64,000 nucleotides of DNA. Source: Nevskiaceae bacterium. Its GTDB lineage: Bacteria > Pseudomonadota > Gammaproteobacteria > Steroidobacterales > Steroidobacteraceae. Shown here piece by piece: positions 43,740-52,750 of the stretch. The position numbers and the translations under genes are program-made. The DNA is taken from contig VEQP01000003.1 in the NCBI GenBank assembly GCA_018883185.1, positions 1 to 64,000 on the forward strand, read 5' to 3'. The notes under the pieces are model-generated. The model was not told the DNA's origin. It did not search any database and was given only the letters and a program-made list of their open reading frames with translations. Every line of letters starts with the position of its first letter. The first letter of the stretch is position 1.

Positions 43740-45806
43740 TCAGCGGGCTCCCGGGGGCGCGTACTTTTCCACCCAGGCACGTACCTCGGTGTACCAGAAC
43801 AACGAGTTTTGCGGCTTCAGTATCCAATGGTTCTCGTCGGGATAATAGACGAGGCGCGATGGCACGCCGCGCTTTTGCAGGGTGTTGAAGAGTTCTATGC
43901 CGTGGTTCACGGGCACGCGGAAATCTTGCTGACCATGGATGACGAGCGTCGGGGTGACGAAGTTGCCGGCTGAGGTATGTGGCGAATAGCGCGCAAATTC
44001 CTCTGGGCGATCCCAGAACTCGAAAAACCGGTCGCGCTCGGCGCCGTAGTCGGCACCGATCTGCGTGAAGCTGTTGTAGACGGCGGCGTGGGCGATCAGC
44101 GCTTTGTACGGGTGGCTGCGTCCGAGCAGGGTGGAGGCGAGGAAACCGCCATAGCTGCCGCCCCCGGCCACCATGCGTTCGGCATCAACGTAGGGCCTTG
44201 CGGCGAGCCACTCGGCCGCCTTGATCGTATCTTCGTAGGGTTTGCTGATCCGATCGGGGTTGATCGAATCGGTAAAGTTTTGCCCGAAGCCGCTCGAGCC
44301 GTGGAAGTTGTGCCAGGTGACGATGTAGCCCCAACTGGCGAATACATGTGCATTCCACCGCCACTGCACCGCGTCCTGGATGCCGTTGTGCGGACCGCCA
44401 TGCAGCAGCATGAAAACCGGATATTTCTTTGAAGGATCGAAGCCCGGGGGGTAGACCACCCACATCTGGATGGGCGCACCGCCCGCTCCCGAATAGTTCA
44501 CGCTGTCGACCTTGCCGAACTCGACGCCTGCAAGCGTGGCATCGTTGAAGGTGGTGAGCTTGACCGATTGACCATTCGCCAGATCGAGCCGCACCAGCGT
44601 GGGCGGTTCCGTGAAACTTTGCCGCAGCGCAATCGCGAGCGGCTTCGCACCACCGCGTCGCGCCAGGGCAAGCGCGCCGAAGCTGGAGGAGGCGGTGACG
44701 GCCACGGGCTTGCCGGGTGCGTTGAGATCGAAGCGGTAGATGCGGTTGGTCGCGGCGTCGTCGACGGCACTGAAGGCGGCTTTCGAGTCGCCGCGCCAGA
44801 CGATTTCACCGACGGAGCGATCCCACTCACCGCTGAGGTTGCGCGCGAGGCCGCTCGAGCGATCCAGCAGCATCAGTCGCGCGCGGTCGGCATAGAACCC
44901 CGGAATCGCTTGTGCACTCCAAGCCAACCATCGACCATCGGGGCTGTAGGCGGGCGAGCCATCGTCGGCGGCGTTCTCGGGCGTGCGATTCACCGCGGGC
45001 TTGCAGCCGCAGGTTTCGAGCGTGATCAGATCGTAGTTGGGCGCGACGCCGCTCGGGTCCGTGTTGGCGGCGAAGGCAATTTCGAGACCATCGGGGGAAA
45101 TGTCATAGGACGAAGCGGAGTATTCCGCCTTCGAGAGGTGGTAGCCGGAGAGCCGGCTGATGGCGATTACCGAACCGTCTGCGACGTCGATCGAGAATAG
45201 ATGCGGTTCGGTGTCGTCGAGGTAGCGATCCCAGTAGGCAATGGGCGCCTTATCCCACACGCGCGCGCTGACCTTGCGTTCGGCCCGCTCTTCCAGACGC
45301 GCGGCCTGATCCTCAGGGCGCACGAGATCGGTCCAGATGGAAGACACGAAGGCGATCCGACGCCCGTCGGGGAACCACTTGGGTGCGTCAGCGCCAGTGG
45401 GCGCTGCGGTGACTCGCTGCGCTTCACCCCCATCGATGGCAATGCGGTAGATCTGCGATACCTTGTCGTCGTCTCGCTTGGAGACAAAGGCGATGCTTCG
45501 ACCATCTGGGCTGAAGGTCGGCGCACTGTCGGGCGCGGGATCGCTCGTCAGCGGTCGGGCGCTGCTGCCATCGGTGGCGATCAGCCACAGATCGGTGAAG
45601 CCCTTGTTTTTCTTTGTATCAAAGCGTGTAACCGAGACTACAGCGAGCCGACCATCCGGTGAAATGTCGGTGTCACCAAGTCGCGTGAGCGACCACATCT
45701 TCTCGGCCGACAGGGTGTCCTGCGCTACGGCAACCGTAGTGGTCATCGTCGCCGCGAGCGGCGATAGCGCGAGCAAGAGGTTCAGCAGCCAACGATTTGG
45801 GGTCAC
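43740..45806 (-). CDS. Exported S9 family prolyl oligopeptidase / acylaminoacyl-peptidase
   Basis: 688 residues. Signal peptide about 1-28 (ending VAVA). An N-terminal beta-propeller has Tol-like repeats (DISPDGRLAVVSV, TFSPDGRSIAFVS, WFPDGRRIAFVS, YSPDGRWLAWS). The C-terminal catalytic domain has nucleophile Ser in GGGSYGGFLAS, acid Asp in GQQDFRVP and His in DENHWI. It would remove dipeptides or acyl-amino acids from short peptides in the periplasm. Its start overlaps the stop of the aminotransferase gene by 4 bp, so they share a transcript. Confidence 0.93.
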   Translation of the reverse strand: MTPNRWLLNLLLALSPLAATMTTTVAVAQDTLSAEKMWSLTRLGDTDISPDGRLAVVSVTRFDTKKNKGFTDLWLIATDGSSARPLTSDPAPDSAPTFSPDGRSIAFVSKRDDDKVSQIYRIAIDGGEAQRVTAAPTGADAPKWFPDGRRIAFVSSIWTDLVRPEDQAARLEERAERKVSARVWDKAPIAYWDRYLDDTEPHLFSIDVADGSVIAISRLSGYHLSKAEYSASSYDISPDGLEIAFAANTDPSGVAPNYDLITLETCGCKPAVNRTPENAADDGSPAYSPDGRWLAWSAQAIPGFYADRARLMLLDRSSGLARNLSGEWDRSVGEIVWRGDSKAAFSAVDDAATNRIYRFDLNAPGKPVAVTASSSFGALALARRGGAKPLAIALRQSFTEPPTLVRLDLANGQSVKLTTFNDATLAGVEFGKVDSVNYSGAGGAPIQMWVVYPPGFDPSKKYPVFMLLHGGPHNGIQDAVQWRWNAHVFASWGYIVTWHNFHGSSGFGQNFTDSINPDRISKPYEDTIKAAEWLAARPYVDAERMVAGGGSYGGFLASTLLGRSHPYKALIAHAAVYNSFTQIGADYGAERDRFFEFWDRPEEFARYSPHTSAGNFVTPTLVIHGQQDFRVPVNHGIELFNTLQKRGVPSRLVYYPDENHWILKPQNSLFWYTEVRAWVEKYAPPGAR

Positions 45807-46897
45807 GCGCGAACTCCTTTCACTTTTTTCAAGGCTTCAATGAATGCAGTGGTTTCCGCCGTCGTGCCGACCGTGACGCGACAGTAGTCGGTGAGTGGCG
45901 CAAATGGGCGCCCCACCTCGAAGCCCAGCGGCTTGAGCGCACCACGAAACACTTCGAGGGGCATGCCCGGCTTCATGAATACGAAGTTGCCCTGCGGCGG
46001 CGCGTAAGTGATGCCCAGCGCATCGCAAGCGGCGCAAAGGCGTCGTCGGTCGGCGCGCAGACGCTCGCCCGTAATGCGCAGGAACTCCGCATCGCCGAGA
46101 CTGGCGGTGGCAGCCGCGAGTCCCGGAACGTTGGGCGAGACCATCTGTAAGGGTCGAAGCGCCTTGATCGTATCCGGATGCCCAATGCCGTAGCCCACGC
46201 GCAGGCCAGCGAGTCCGTGGATTTTCGAGAACGTTCGCAGCACCAGCACATTGCTGTGGTTGCGGGCGAGTTCGATCATGCTGGTCGTGGCGCCGGGCTC
46301 GATCAAATCCATATAGGCCTCATCCACTACGACCAGCGCCTTGCTCGCCATCTGCCGGCAAAAATCCTGCAACGCTGCGCCGGAGACCACGGTGCCGGTG
46401 GGGTTGTTGGGGTTGCAGACATAGACGAGCCCCGTGTCGGGCGACACGCTCGCGGCCAGAGCGTCGAGGTCGTGACGCAGCTGCGCATCGAGAGGTACGC
46501 GTCGTACGGGTACACCGAGTTGCTCGCCGAAGCCCATCATTTGGCCGAAGGTCGGCCATGCACAACTGATCGCGCGGCCCCGACTGTGCATGAGCAGCGC
46601 CAGCATGTGCAGCAATTCCCCGGAACCTGAGCCCAGGATGATGCGTTCGGTGGCGACGGCTTCGTGCGCGGCGATGGCTGCGGTAAGTCGCGTGGCGTAT
46701 TCGGGACCGTAGCGAGAGCCATCGACGAGCGATTCGACGATGGCGGCGCGTGCCTTGGGCCCTGGACCCCAGGGGTTCTCGTTGAACGACAGGCGGATCG
46801 GGTACTGCAGCGGCGCGTTGGCGTCCCGTGCGCGCAGCGGTAACGCCGCGAGTCCTAGCGCCAAAGCAAGCGCTTGTCGGCGATCGAGTTCCGTCAT
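45803..46897 (-). CDS. HisC-like PLP aminotransferase with Tat signal
   Basis: 364 residues from ATG 46897 (GAGGAG upstream). The N-terminus TELDRRQALALALGLAAL has a twin-arginine pair and hydrophobic core, a likely Tat export signal. The rest is a fold-type I aminotransferase close to histidinol-phosphate aminotransferase: SFNENPWGPGP, CNPNNPTGTVV, VVDEAYMDLI and PLP-lysine in RTFSKIHGLAGLRVGYG. A periplasmic HisC is unexpected for histidine synthesis, so a role in processing exported amino acids or peptides is likely. Gap of 17 bp from the racemase-like gene. Confidence 0.88.
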   Translation of the reverse strand: MTELDRRQALALALGLAALPLRARDANAPLQYPIRLSFNENPWGPGPKARAAIVESLVDGSRYGPEYATRLTAAIAAHEAVATERIILGSGSGELLHMLALLMHSRGRAISCAWPTFGQMMGFGEQLGVPVRRVPLDAQLRHDLDALAASVSPDTGLVYVCNPNNPTGTVVSGAALQDFCRQMASKALVVVDEAYMDLIEPGATTSMIELARNHSNVLVLRTFSKIHGLAGLRVGYGIGHPDTIKALRPLQMVSPNVPGLAAATASLGDAEFLRITGERLRADRRRLCAACDALGITYAPPQGNFVFMKPGMPLEVFRGALKPLGFEVGRPFAPLTDYCRVTVGTTAETTAFIEALKKVKGVRA

Positions 46898-46914
46898 GTC
46901 GCAGTCTCCTCGTG

Positions 46915-47760
46915 TCAGGGGTCGGTGGCAGGCAGGCACACCGGACAGTCGCTCTCGGGCGGCGGTGCGCGTGTCGCACCCTCCTCCGTCCAATTCGATA
47001 CCAGAGCGGGAATGAGCGCCGGATCACGCACCCGACCCGACCAGATGGATCGCGTCTCACGGCTGGGGGCGAGTGGCGCGCGCCCAGCCACGAGTGAGGC
47101 GCGCAGGGCGGCCCTCGAGGACTCGATCACCGGGACGGAGCAACCCGTTTGCAGCAGCTCACCGATCGGCGCCATGCAGGTACAACCGAGAACGATGGCG
47201 GCGGCGCCATCGTCTTTTACGGCCGCCTCGCAGAGGGCACGCAACGACGCGATGACCGAGGGCTCATGGCGTGCCATGCGTGGCATCACCCCGTCATCGT
47301 GGCCGAGTTTGCTTAACTCGTCCTCGTCTGAGGCATGCCGGATGCTGCGACAGAGCGACTGCAGACCTGTTGCCTGCAGTCGCTCCTCGTATATGAAGCC
47401 CATCGAGCGCGGCCACACAGTCACGATCGAAAAGGGCCGTGAGCCTTCGGCAGAGGCCTCGCGCAAGGCGGCTTCGCCCGCTCCGATCAATGGAACGGTC
47501 AGTGCCGCACGCGCCGCGTTCAGACCGTAGTCGGCGAACGAGTTGATCAAGATGGCATCGCTGCCGTTTTGAGCGGCCTGCAGCGCCGCATCGACAAACC
47601 CCAGATCAACCAGCAGCCGTTCGTAGGCCGTCGCAGCAAATAACGACAGGCGCGGGTTCACGAGTGTGAGTTCCAACTCAGCCGAGCGCTGCGCCATGGC
47701 AGAGAAGTGAGCCGGAAGCTCACGGCTGGCGGTGCCGCTGCCCAAAATGCTGATGCGCAT
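46915..47760 (-). CDS. Aspartate/glutamate/hydantoin racemase-like protein lacking the first catalytic Cys
   Basis: 281 residues from ATG 47760 (MRISILGSGT). The Asp/Glu racemase fold is visible in DAILINSFADYGL and AIVLGCTCMAP. In two-base racemases of this family both loops carry a Cys. Here the second Cys is present (Cys193), but the first position is Ser74. Arylmalonate decarboxylase of the same superfamily also has only the second Cys. The enzyme may therefore be a decarboxylase, an isomerase or a weak racemase. It is probably first in an operon with the Tat aminotransferase and the S9 peptidase. Confidence 0.78.
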   Translation of the reverse strand: MRISILGSGTASRELPAHFSAMAQRSAELELTLVNPRLSLFAATAYERLLVDLGFVDAALQAAQNGSDAILINSFADYGLNAARAALTVPLIGAGEAALREASAEGSRPFSIVTVWPRSMGFIYEERLQATGLQSLCRSIRHASDEDELSKLGHDDGVMPRMARHEPSVIASLRALCEAAVKDDGAAAIVLGCTCMAPIGELLQTGCSVPVIESSRAALRASLVAGRAPLAPSRETRSIWSGRVRDPALIPALVSNWTEEGATRAPPPESDCPVCLPATDP

Positions 47761-47822
47761 GGTGTGGAAGGCTACGGCATCCCCGGTCGTCACGTCACGT
47801 CCCGCTGAGGCATACTCGGCGC

Positions 47823-48248
47823 ATGGGAGTCCAACTTGGAGAGGGTCGTATCGTCGTTGGCGCCGCGCGAACTGAGCGGGCCGACTCCATCGATCTCGTG
47901 CGTCGCTGGTTCGACGCCTTGGCCGTTACGGACCTCGGGACGGCTGCCGCGCTGATGACCGAGCCCTGCAGTATCACGATCTCGGGTGGCCATCGTTTTA
48001 CCCGCCTCGAAGACTTCGTCGCTCACAGCGCCCGCCGGTATCAGGCCGTGCGCAAGAGGGCCGACCAATTCGAGGCTTGCGAGGCGGCAGGGGGTCTCGC
48101 GGTCTACGTGACCGGCGAACTGTCGGGCAGTTGGGCCGACGGTGTGGCGTTCTCGGGCGTACGTTGGTGCGATCGTTTCTTGCTGCGCTCCGGGCGCATC
48201 GTCGAATTGCAGACGTGGAGTGATTTGGCCGAGACGCGCATCGGCTGA
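47823..48248 (+). CDS. NTF2-like (SnoaL/DUF4440-type) small protein
   Basis: 141 residues. The N-terminal helix SIDLVRRWFDALAVTDLGTAAALMTEPCSI and the strands VRWCDRFLLRSGRIVELQTW fit the cone-shaped NTF2 fold. The fold is used by many small isomerases, hydrolases and binding proteins, so no reaction is assigned. It ends 22 bp before the start of TonB receptor 2 and probably shares its transcript. Confidence 0.65.
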   Translation: MGVQLGEGRIVVGAARTERADSIDLVRRWFDALAVTDLGTAAALMTEPCSITISGGHRFTRLEDFVAHSARRYQAVRKRADQFEACEAAGGLAVYVTGELSGSWADGVAFSGVRWCDRFLLRSGRIVELQTWSDLAETRIG

Positions 48249-48270
48249 GCGTGGAACACGGAGGTTCGGA

Positions 48271-50682
48271 GTGATCGACCAACGATGGTTGAGTGTGGCT
48301 GTGGCTGCCGTGTCGGCGGCCTGCAACGTGGGCGTCGCGCAGGATAGAGCGAGCGGGGCGGGGGCCCTTGAGGAAATAGTCGTCACCGCGCGAAAGCGTG
48401 AGGAGTCCTTGCAGGACATTCCGCTCGTGGTCAACGCGGTCACCGCCGAGCAAATCGAACGCAGCACGCTGCAGGGCCTCAGCGATCTGTCGCTGCGTAC
48501 CCCCGGCCTCAATTACGAAGGGTATGTTTCGGCGGGACTCTCCGGAGGTCTCGTACTGCGCGGTCTTACCAACACGCAGCTGACCAACCGCACGCAAAAC
48601 GTCGCCGTGTTCTACGACGGAGTTTACCTGCCCAATCAGGCGATGTTCGATCTCGGGCTCGTGGATATCGAGCGAGTCGAAGTGCTGAAGGGTCCGCAGA
48701 GCGCCCTGTACGGACGCAACGCCTTCGCCGGTGCCGTGAACTATATCTCGCGTCGACCCTCGAGCGAGTGGCAGGCGGACGCCACGGTGACCACCGGCAG
48801 CGATGATCGACTCGACTACTCCGCCTTCGTCAGTGGTCCGCTCACCGAGGGGAAGGCGTTATTCAAGTTGGCCTACGCCCATAGCGAGTCCGATGGCACG
48901 ATCGGCAATAACCACCCGAACGCGGCGACGGGCATCAGTCCCGGCAATCGCGGCAATCTCGGCGGCTACGATACCGAGGTGTATTCGGCGGGTCTCACGC
49001 TGCTGCCCATCGACGGGCTCGAAATCGATCTGGGTTACTTCGGCACCGACATCAGTCGTGAGCCGGCCGGCAACTACGCGCTGCAGGGCGCAGCCTCGAA
49101 CCTCTTCGGGCTGACGAGCTTCAATGATCTGAACTGCCTGCCGCGCGCTATTGCTCCGGGCGTGAACCGCAACACGGCTTGGTGCGGTGAGTTGCCGTAT
49201 GAACGACCGCAAGCTGCGGGCGATACGCGTCTGCCTGGCGTCGTGGTCGATCCGCGGCAACTCGGGTTGAACGGCAGCAGCGCCATTCGTACCGCCACGG
49301 CTCGCTACGACATTACCGAGCAGATCGAGTTGTTCTATGAATTCGGGCGGGCTGATTACTCGGGTATCGGCGGCGGACCGAGTGATCGGGATCCGGTCAA
49401 AGGCAGCAACGTGCAGTTCCTGGTGGGTTCACCCGTGCCGCTGTTCCTCAACGTGGTCGATTCGCGACCTAACGGCAATCTGCGCGCGAATTCGCACGAA
49501 CTGCGTCTGCAATCCGCCGCGAGTGAGCGCCTGTCTTGGCTGGCGGGCGCCTATTTCTCGGAGGTCGATGAATACACGACCGGTATCTCGCTCTACGTAC
49601 AGCCGCGCGGCACGGTCTCGCTCGCGTCGGATCTGCGCGGCTCAAATTTGTCGGCTTCCCGATTCGAGGATCGCATCCGCGCCGTATACGGCTCGCTCGA
49701 CTTCCGCGTGGCCGATGCGTGGGTGGTCGCCGCCGAGGCGCGGCGCAACGATGAAGACAAGAAAATTTTCCGTTTGACGACCTCGACCGGTGCCGCGGTG
49801 GTCAATACGCCCGCTGCGCCGCAAAACACTTTTCAGAATCGAAACTTCACCAGTACGACTTGGCGCGGCACCGTGTCCTGGCAGCCGCGCGAGTCCTTGC
49901 TGGCGTATGTATCGGCGGCCAAAGGCGAGAAGGCCGGTGGGTTCAACAACGCGCGTAACCCCGACTTGCAAGGATCCTTCAACCCCGAGACCAACACGAC
50001 GTGGGAGCTCGGCCTGAAGAGCGAGTGGCTCGATGGGCGCCTGCGTCTGAATGGCGCGGTGTACGCGATCGACTGGAGCGATATCCAGGGAGCAGCGCCG
50101 CAGCGCGGTCCGGGCATCGTGCCCACGGACCCCAACATCATCGAAAATCGCGGTGGCGCTGAGTCGAGCGGCATCGAGATGGAACTCGGCTACGCCTTCA
50201 CCGATTCGTTTAGCGCCACGCTTGCGGCCTCGTTCAACGATCCGCGCTATACCAACGCCACCTTCCTTGCCTCGACGGTGTTCTGCGATGCATCGCTGTG
50301 CACCAACGGTGCCATCGTCAACGGGGTCGGCAACAACAACATCGATGGTAACTCCCTCGAGCGTCAATCGAAGACGTCCGCCTCCTTGTTGCTGAGCTAC
50401 GCCGGGGAGCGTGCGGGCTTTGGCATGTATTCGAATCTCGATTTCAACTACCAGTCGAAGCAGTACCTCGAGGCACTCAATCTCGGTACGACGGGTAGTC
50501 GCATGCTGGCCAATGCCAAGCTCGGCGTGACGCGCGGCAATTGGGACGTGTCGCTGTGGTCAAAGAACCTGTTCGACGAAAAGTACGTTGCCAATTCGTT
50601 CGTGATTTTCTTTGCCAACTCGTACGTCGTGGGTTTGGGCGAAGGACGACAGCTCGGGCTGACCGCGCGCTACAAACTCTAG
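48271..50682 (+). CDS. TonB-dependent outer-membrane receptor 2
   Basis: 803 residues from GTG 48271, set by GGAGG at 48260-48264; the frame upstream overlaps the NTF2-like gene. The signal peptide ends near NVGVAQ. The TonB box EEIVVTARKREESLQ, the plug region IERVEVLKGPQSALYGRNAFAGAVNY and the terminal strand QLGLTARYKL are clear. Substrate unknown. The nitrilase-like gene follows 23 bp on and the enoyl reductase after that, so uptake and breakdown of one compound is a fair inference. Confidence 0.92.
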   Translation: MIDQRWLSVAVAAVSAACNVGVAQDRASGAGALEEIVVTARKREESLQDIPLVVNAVTAEQIERSTLQGLSDLSLRTPGLNYEGYVSAGLSGGLVLRGLTNTQLTNRTQNVAVFYDGVYLPNQAMFDLGLVDIERVEVLKGPQSALYGRNAFAGAVNYISRRPSSEWQADATVTTGSDDRLDYSAFVSGPLTEGKALFKLAYAHSESDGTIGNNHPNAATGISPGNRGNLGGYDTEVYSAGLTLLPIDGLEIDLGYFGTDISREPAGNYALQGAASNLFGLTSFNDLNCLPRAIAPGVNRNTAWCGELPYERPQAAGDTRLPGVVVDPRQLGLNGSSAIRTATARYDITEQIELFYEFGRADYSGIGGGPSDRDPVKGSNVQFLVGSPVPLFLNVVDSRPNGNLRANSHELRLQSAASERLSWLAGAYFSEVDEYTTGISLYVQPRGTVSLASDLRGSNLSASRFEDRIRAVYGSLDFRVADAWVVAAEARRNDEDKKIFRLTTSTGAAVVNTPAAPQNTFQNRNFTSTTWRGTVSWQPRESLLAYVSAAKGEKAGGFNNARNPDLQGSFNPETNTTWELGLKSEWLDGRLRLNGAVYAIDWSDIQGAAPQRGPGIVPTDPNIIENRGGAESSGIEMELGYAFTDSFSATLAASFNDPRYTNATFLASTVFCDASLCTNGAIVNGVGNNNIDGNSLERQSKTSASLLLSYAGERAGFGMYSNLDFNYQSKQYLEALNLGTTGSRMLANAKLGVTRGNWDVSLWSKNLFDEKYVANSFVIFFANSYVVGLGEGRQLGLTARYKL

Positions 50683-50705
50683 CCCATTCCAGACACGAGG
50701 CATCC

Positions 50706-51758
50706 ATGAGTATCAACAGACTCGATCGTTTCGTCGCGCTCGCCTTGCAGATCGACTGCGATGGTGTGCACCCGGATACGGATCGCGAATCGGCGGCGCG
50801 ACGTATGGCAGCATCGCTGCGTCGTATCGATCAAGCCATCGGTGGCGCGAAGCGCTGGGTCGGCCAAGACCTCAAGTTAGTGGTGCTTCCCGAATACATA
50901 CTGAGCGGTCCGCCTTGGGGCGAGACGATTCCACAGTGGGCAGAGAAAGGTGCGATCGCACCAGAGGGGCCAGAGTACGAAACACTCGCGGCGATTGCGC
51001 AGAAACACGGCGTGTTCCTCGCCGGCAACGGATACGAAACCGATCGGCATTTCCCGGGTTTGTATTTTCAGGCTTGCTGGGCGTTTTCGCCTACCGGGCA
51101 GCGGGTGCTGACCTATCGTCGCTTGATTTCGATTTTCGCGCCGACGCCTCATGACGTGTGGGACAAGTATCTCGACATCTATGGTCTTGACGGCGTTTTC
51201 CCCGTCGCCGACACCGAGATTGGACGGCTGGCTGCCATCGCATCCGAAGAGATCCTCTATCCAGAGATCGCTCGTGCGCACGCCATCCGCGGCGCCGAAA
51301 TCTTCTTGCATTCGACCAGCGAAGTGGCTTCGCCGAATCTCACCATCAAGCAGATCGCCCGTCGTGCGCGGGCACTCGAGAATCTCGCGTACGTGGTGTC
51401 GGCCAACAATGCAGCGTTGCACGGCATCGACGTGCCTGTGGATTCGAGCAATGGCTACTCCGATATCCTCGACTACCACGGCAACCAGATGATTCTCGCG
51501 GGTGCGGGCGAGAGCTCGGTCGCCAACGCGTTCCTCGACATGGCTGGCTTACGTGCGTATCGACGCCGTCCAGCGATGAGCAACATGCTCTCGCGTCAGG
51601 CCCTCGAAATGTTCGCCGAGTCGTTTGCGGGAGCCGACTTGCGTCGGCGTAATGGGCTCTTGCAGGGCGGCACGCTCGTGATTCCCGATCGGGCTTACTT
51701 CCAGCAGCGGCAGGCCGATGCCATTGCACGCATGGTCGAGCGCGGCATTCTGGTCTGA
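50706..51758 (+). CDS. Nitrilase-superfamily protein with substituted active site
   Basis: 350 residues from ATG 50706. Nitrilase fold with catalytic Glu63 (VVLPEYIL). The Lys position reads TYRRLIS, so Arg139 replaces Lys. The Cys position reads IASEEILYPE, so Ser180 replaces Cys. Loss of the nucleophile means nitrilase or amidase chemistry is doubtful; a binding or regulatory role, or Ser-based chemistry, is possible. The rest of the fold (EIFLHSTSEVASPN, ARALENLAYVVSANNA) is intact, so it is not a decayed pseudogene. Confidence 0.82.
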   Translation: MSINRLDRFVALALQIDCDGVHPDTDRESAARRMAASLRRIDQAIGGAKRWVGQDLKLVVLPEYILSGPPWGETIPQWAEKGAIAPEGPEYETLAAIAQKHGVFLAGNGYETDRHFPGLYFQACWAFSPTGQRVLTYRRLISIFAPTPHDVWDKYLDIYGLDGVFPVADTEIGRLAAIASEEILYPEIARAHAIRGAEIFLHSTSEVASPNLTIKQIARRARALENLAYVVSANNAALHGIDVPVDSSNGYSDILDYHGNQMILAGAGESSVANAFLDMAGLRAYRRRPAMSNMLSRQALEMFAESFAGADLRRRNGLLQGGTLVIPDRAYFQQRQADAIARMVERGILV

Positions 51759-51763
51759 CACCC

Positions 51764-52750
51764 ATGCCCAAACTCTCCATCCACGAATCCTACGGCGCGC
51801 CAGCCGATGTCTTGCGCGTCATCGACGGACCGTCAGAGCAGCCAGGCCCAGGCGAAGTCGTTATCCGGATGGAAGCGGCGGCGATGCACATTGCCGACCT
51901 GCGCACCATTACGGGTGCCGATACCTTCCGCTTCCCGTTGCCACGTACGCCGGGATTCGAGGGCATCGGGCATGTGATTCGCGTCGGCGAGGGTGTGACC
52001 ACACCGCAAGTGGGCGATCGGGTTTTTCCGGCGCTCGCTTCGGGCACCTTCCGCGAAGAAGTACGCTGCCGCGCCGAAGCCTGCATGCCTGCGCCGCAGG
52101 GCGACGCGGTACAGCTGAGTCTGCTCACGGTTAACGGTCCTACGGCGCAGGTGCTGCTCGACGACTTCGCTGACTTCTCGCCCGGCGATTGGTTGATCCA
52201 AAACGCGGCTAATTCGAGCTGCGGCCGTTATTTGATCCGGCTTGCGCGGCGTCGCGGAGTGCGCACCGTCAATGTCGTGCGCCGCGATAGCATGATCGCC
52301 GATCTGCGGGAGCTTGGTGGCGACGTAGTGATTCTCGATGGTCCCGAGCTGCCGGCGCGCGTGGCCGCAGCGACCGGCGGCGCCCCCATAAAGCTGGGTA
52401 TCGATGCGGTGGGCGGTGCGGCGACACAAAGAATTGCCGAATGTCTTGCGCCGGAGACTAATCTCGTGAGTTACGGCTCGATGAGTGCCGAGCCTTGCCA
52501 CCTCGATTTTTACCTGATGTTTCGGCAGGGCATCACGCTGCATGGTTTGAGTTTTGCGCGCCAGTTCAGACGGCGAACGCCGCAGCAGGTGCGGGAGATG
52601 TACGCGAACCTCGCGCAGTTGATGGCGAGTGGCGAACTGGTTACGCCGATTGCCGGGGTCTACCCGCTCGAGCGCGTGGTCGAGGCCTGTGCCCACGCAG
52701 CGCGTACTGGCAGTGAGCGTGAAGGCAAGGTAGTGATCGGTTTCAGTTGA
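51764..52750 (+). CDS. Trans-2-enoyl-CoA reductase-like MDR protein (MECR/ETR type)
   Basis: 328 residues, no zinc ligands. PGFEGIGHVIRVGEGVTTPQVGDRV and NAANSSCGRYLIRLARRRGVRTVNVVRR match MECR/ETR1 enzymes and their 2-enoyl reductase neighbours. It would reduce an alpha,beta-unsaturated acyl or carbonyl group with NADPH. It starts 5 bp after the nitrilase-like gene, and its 3' end overlaps the convergent quinone reductase by 8 bp. Confidence 0.83.
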   Translation: MPKLSIHESYGAPADVLRVIDGPSEQPGPGEVVIRMEAAAMHIADLRTITGADTFRFPLPRTPGFEGIGHVIRVGEGVTTPQVGDRVFPALASGTFREEVRCRAEACMPAPQGDAVQLSLLTVNGPTAQVLLDDFADFSPGDWLIQNAANSSCGRYLIRLARRRGVRTVNVVRRDSMIADLRELGGDVVILDGPELPARVAAATGGAPIKLGIDAVGGAATQRIAECLAPETNLVSYGSMSAEPCHLDFYLMFRQGITLHGLSFARQFRRRTPQQVREMYANLAQLMASGELVTPIAGVYPLERVVEACAHAARTGSEREGKVVIGFS

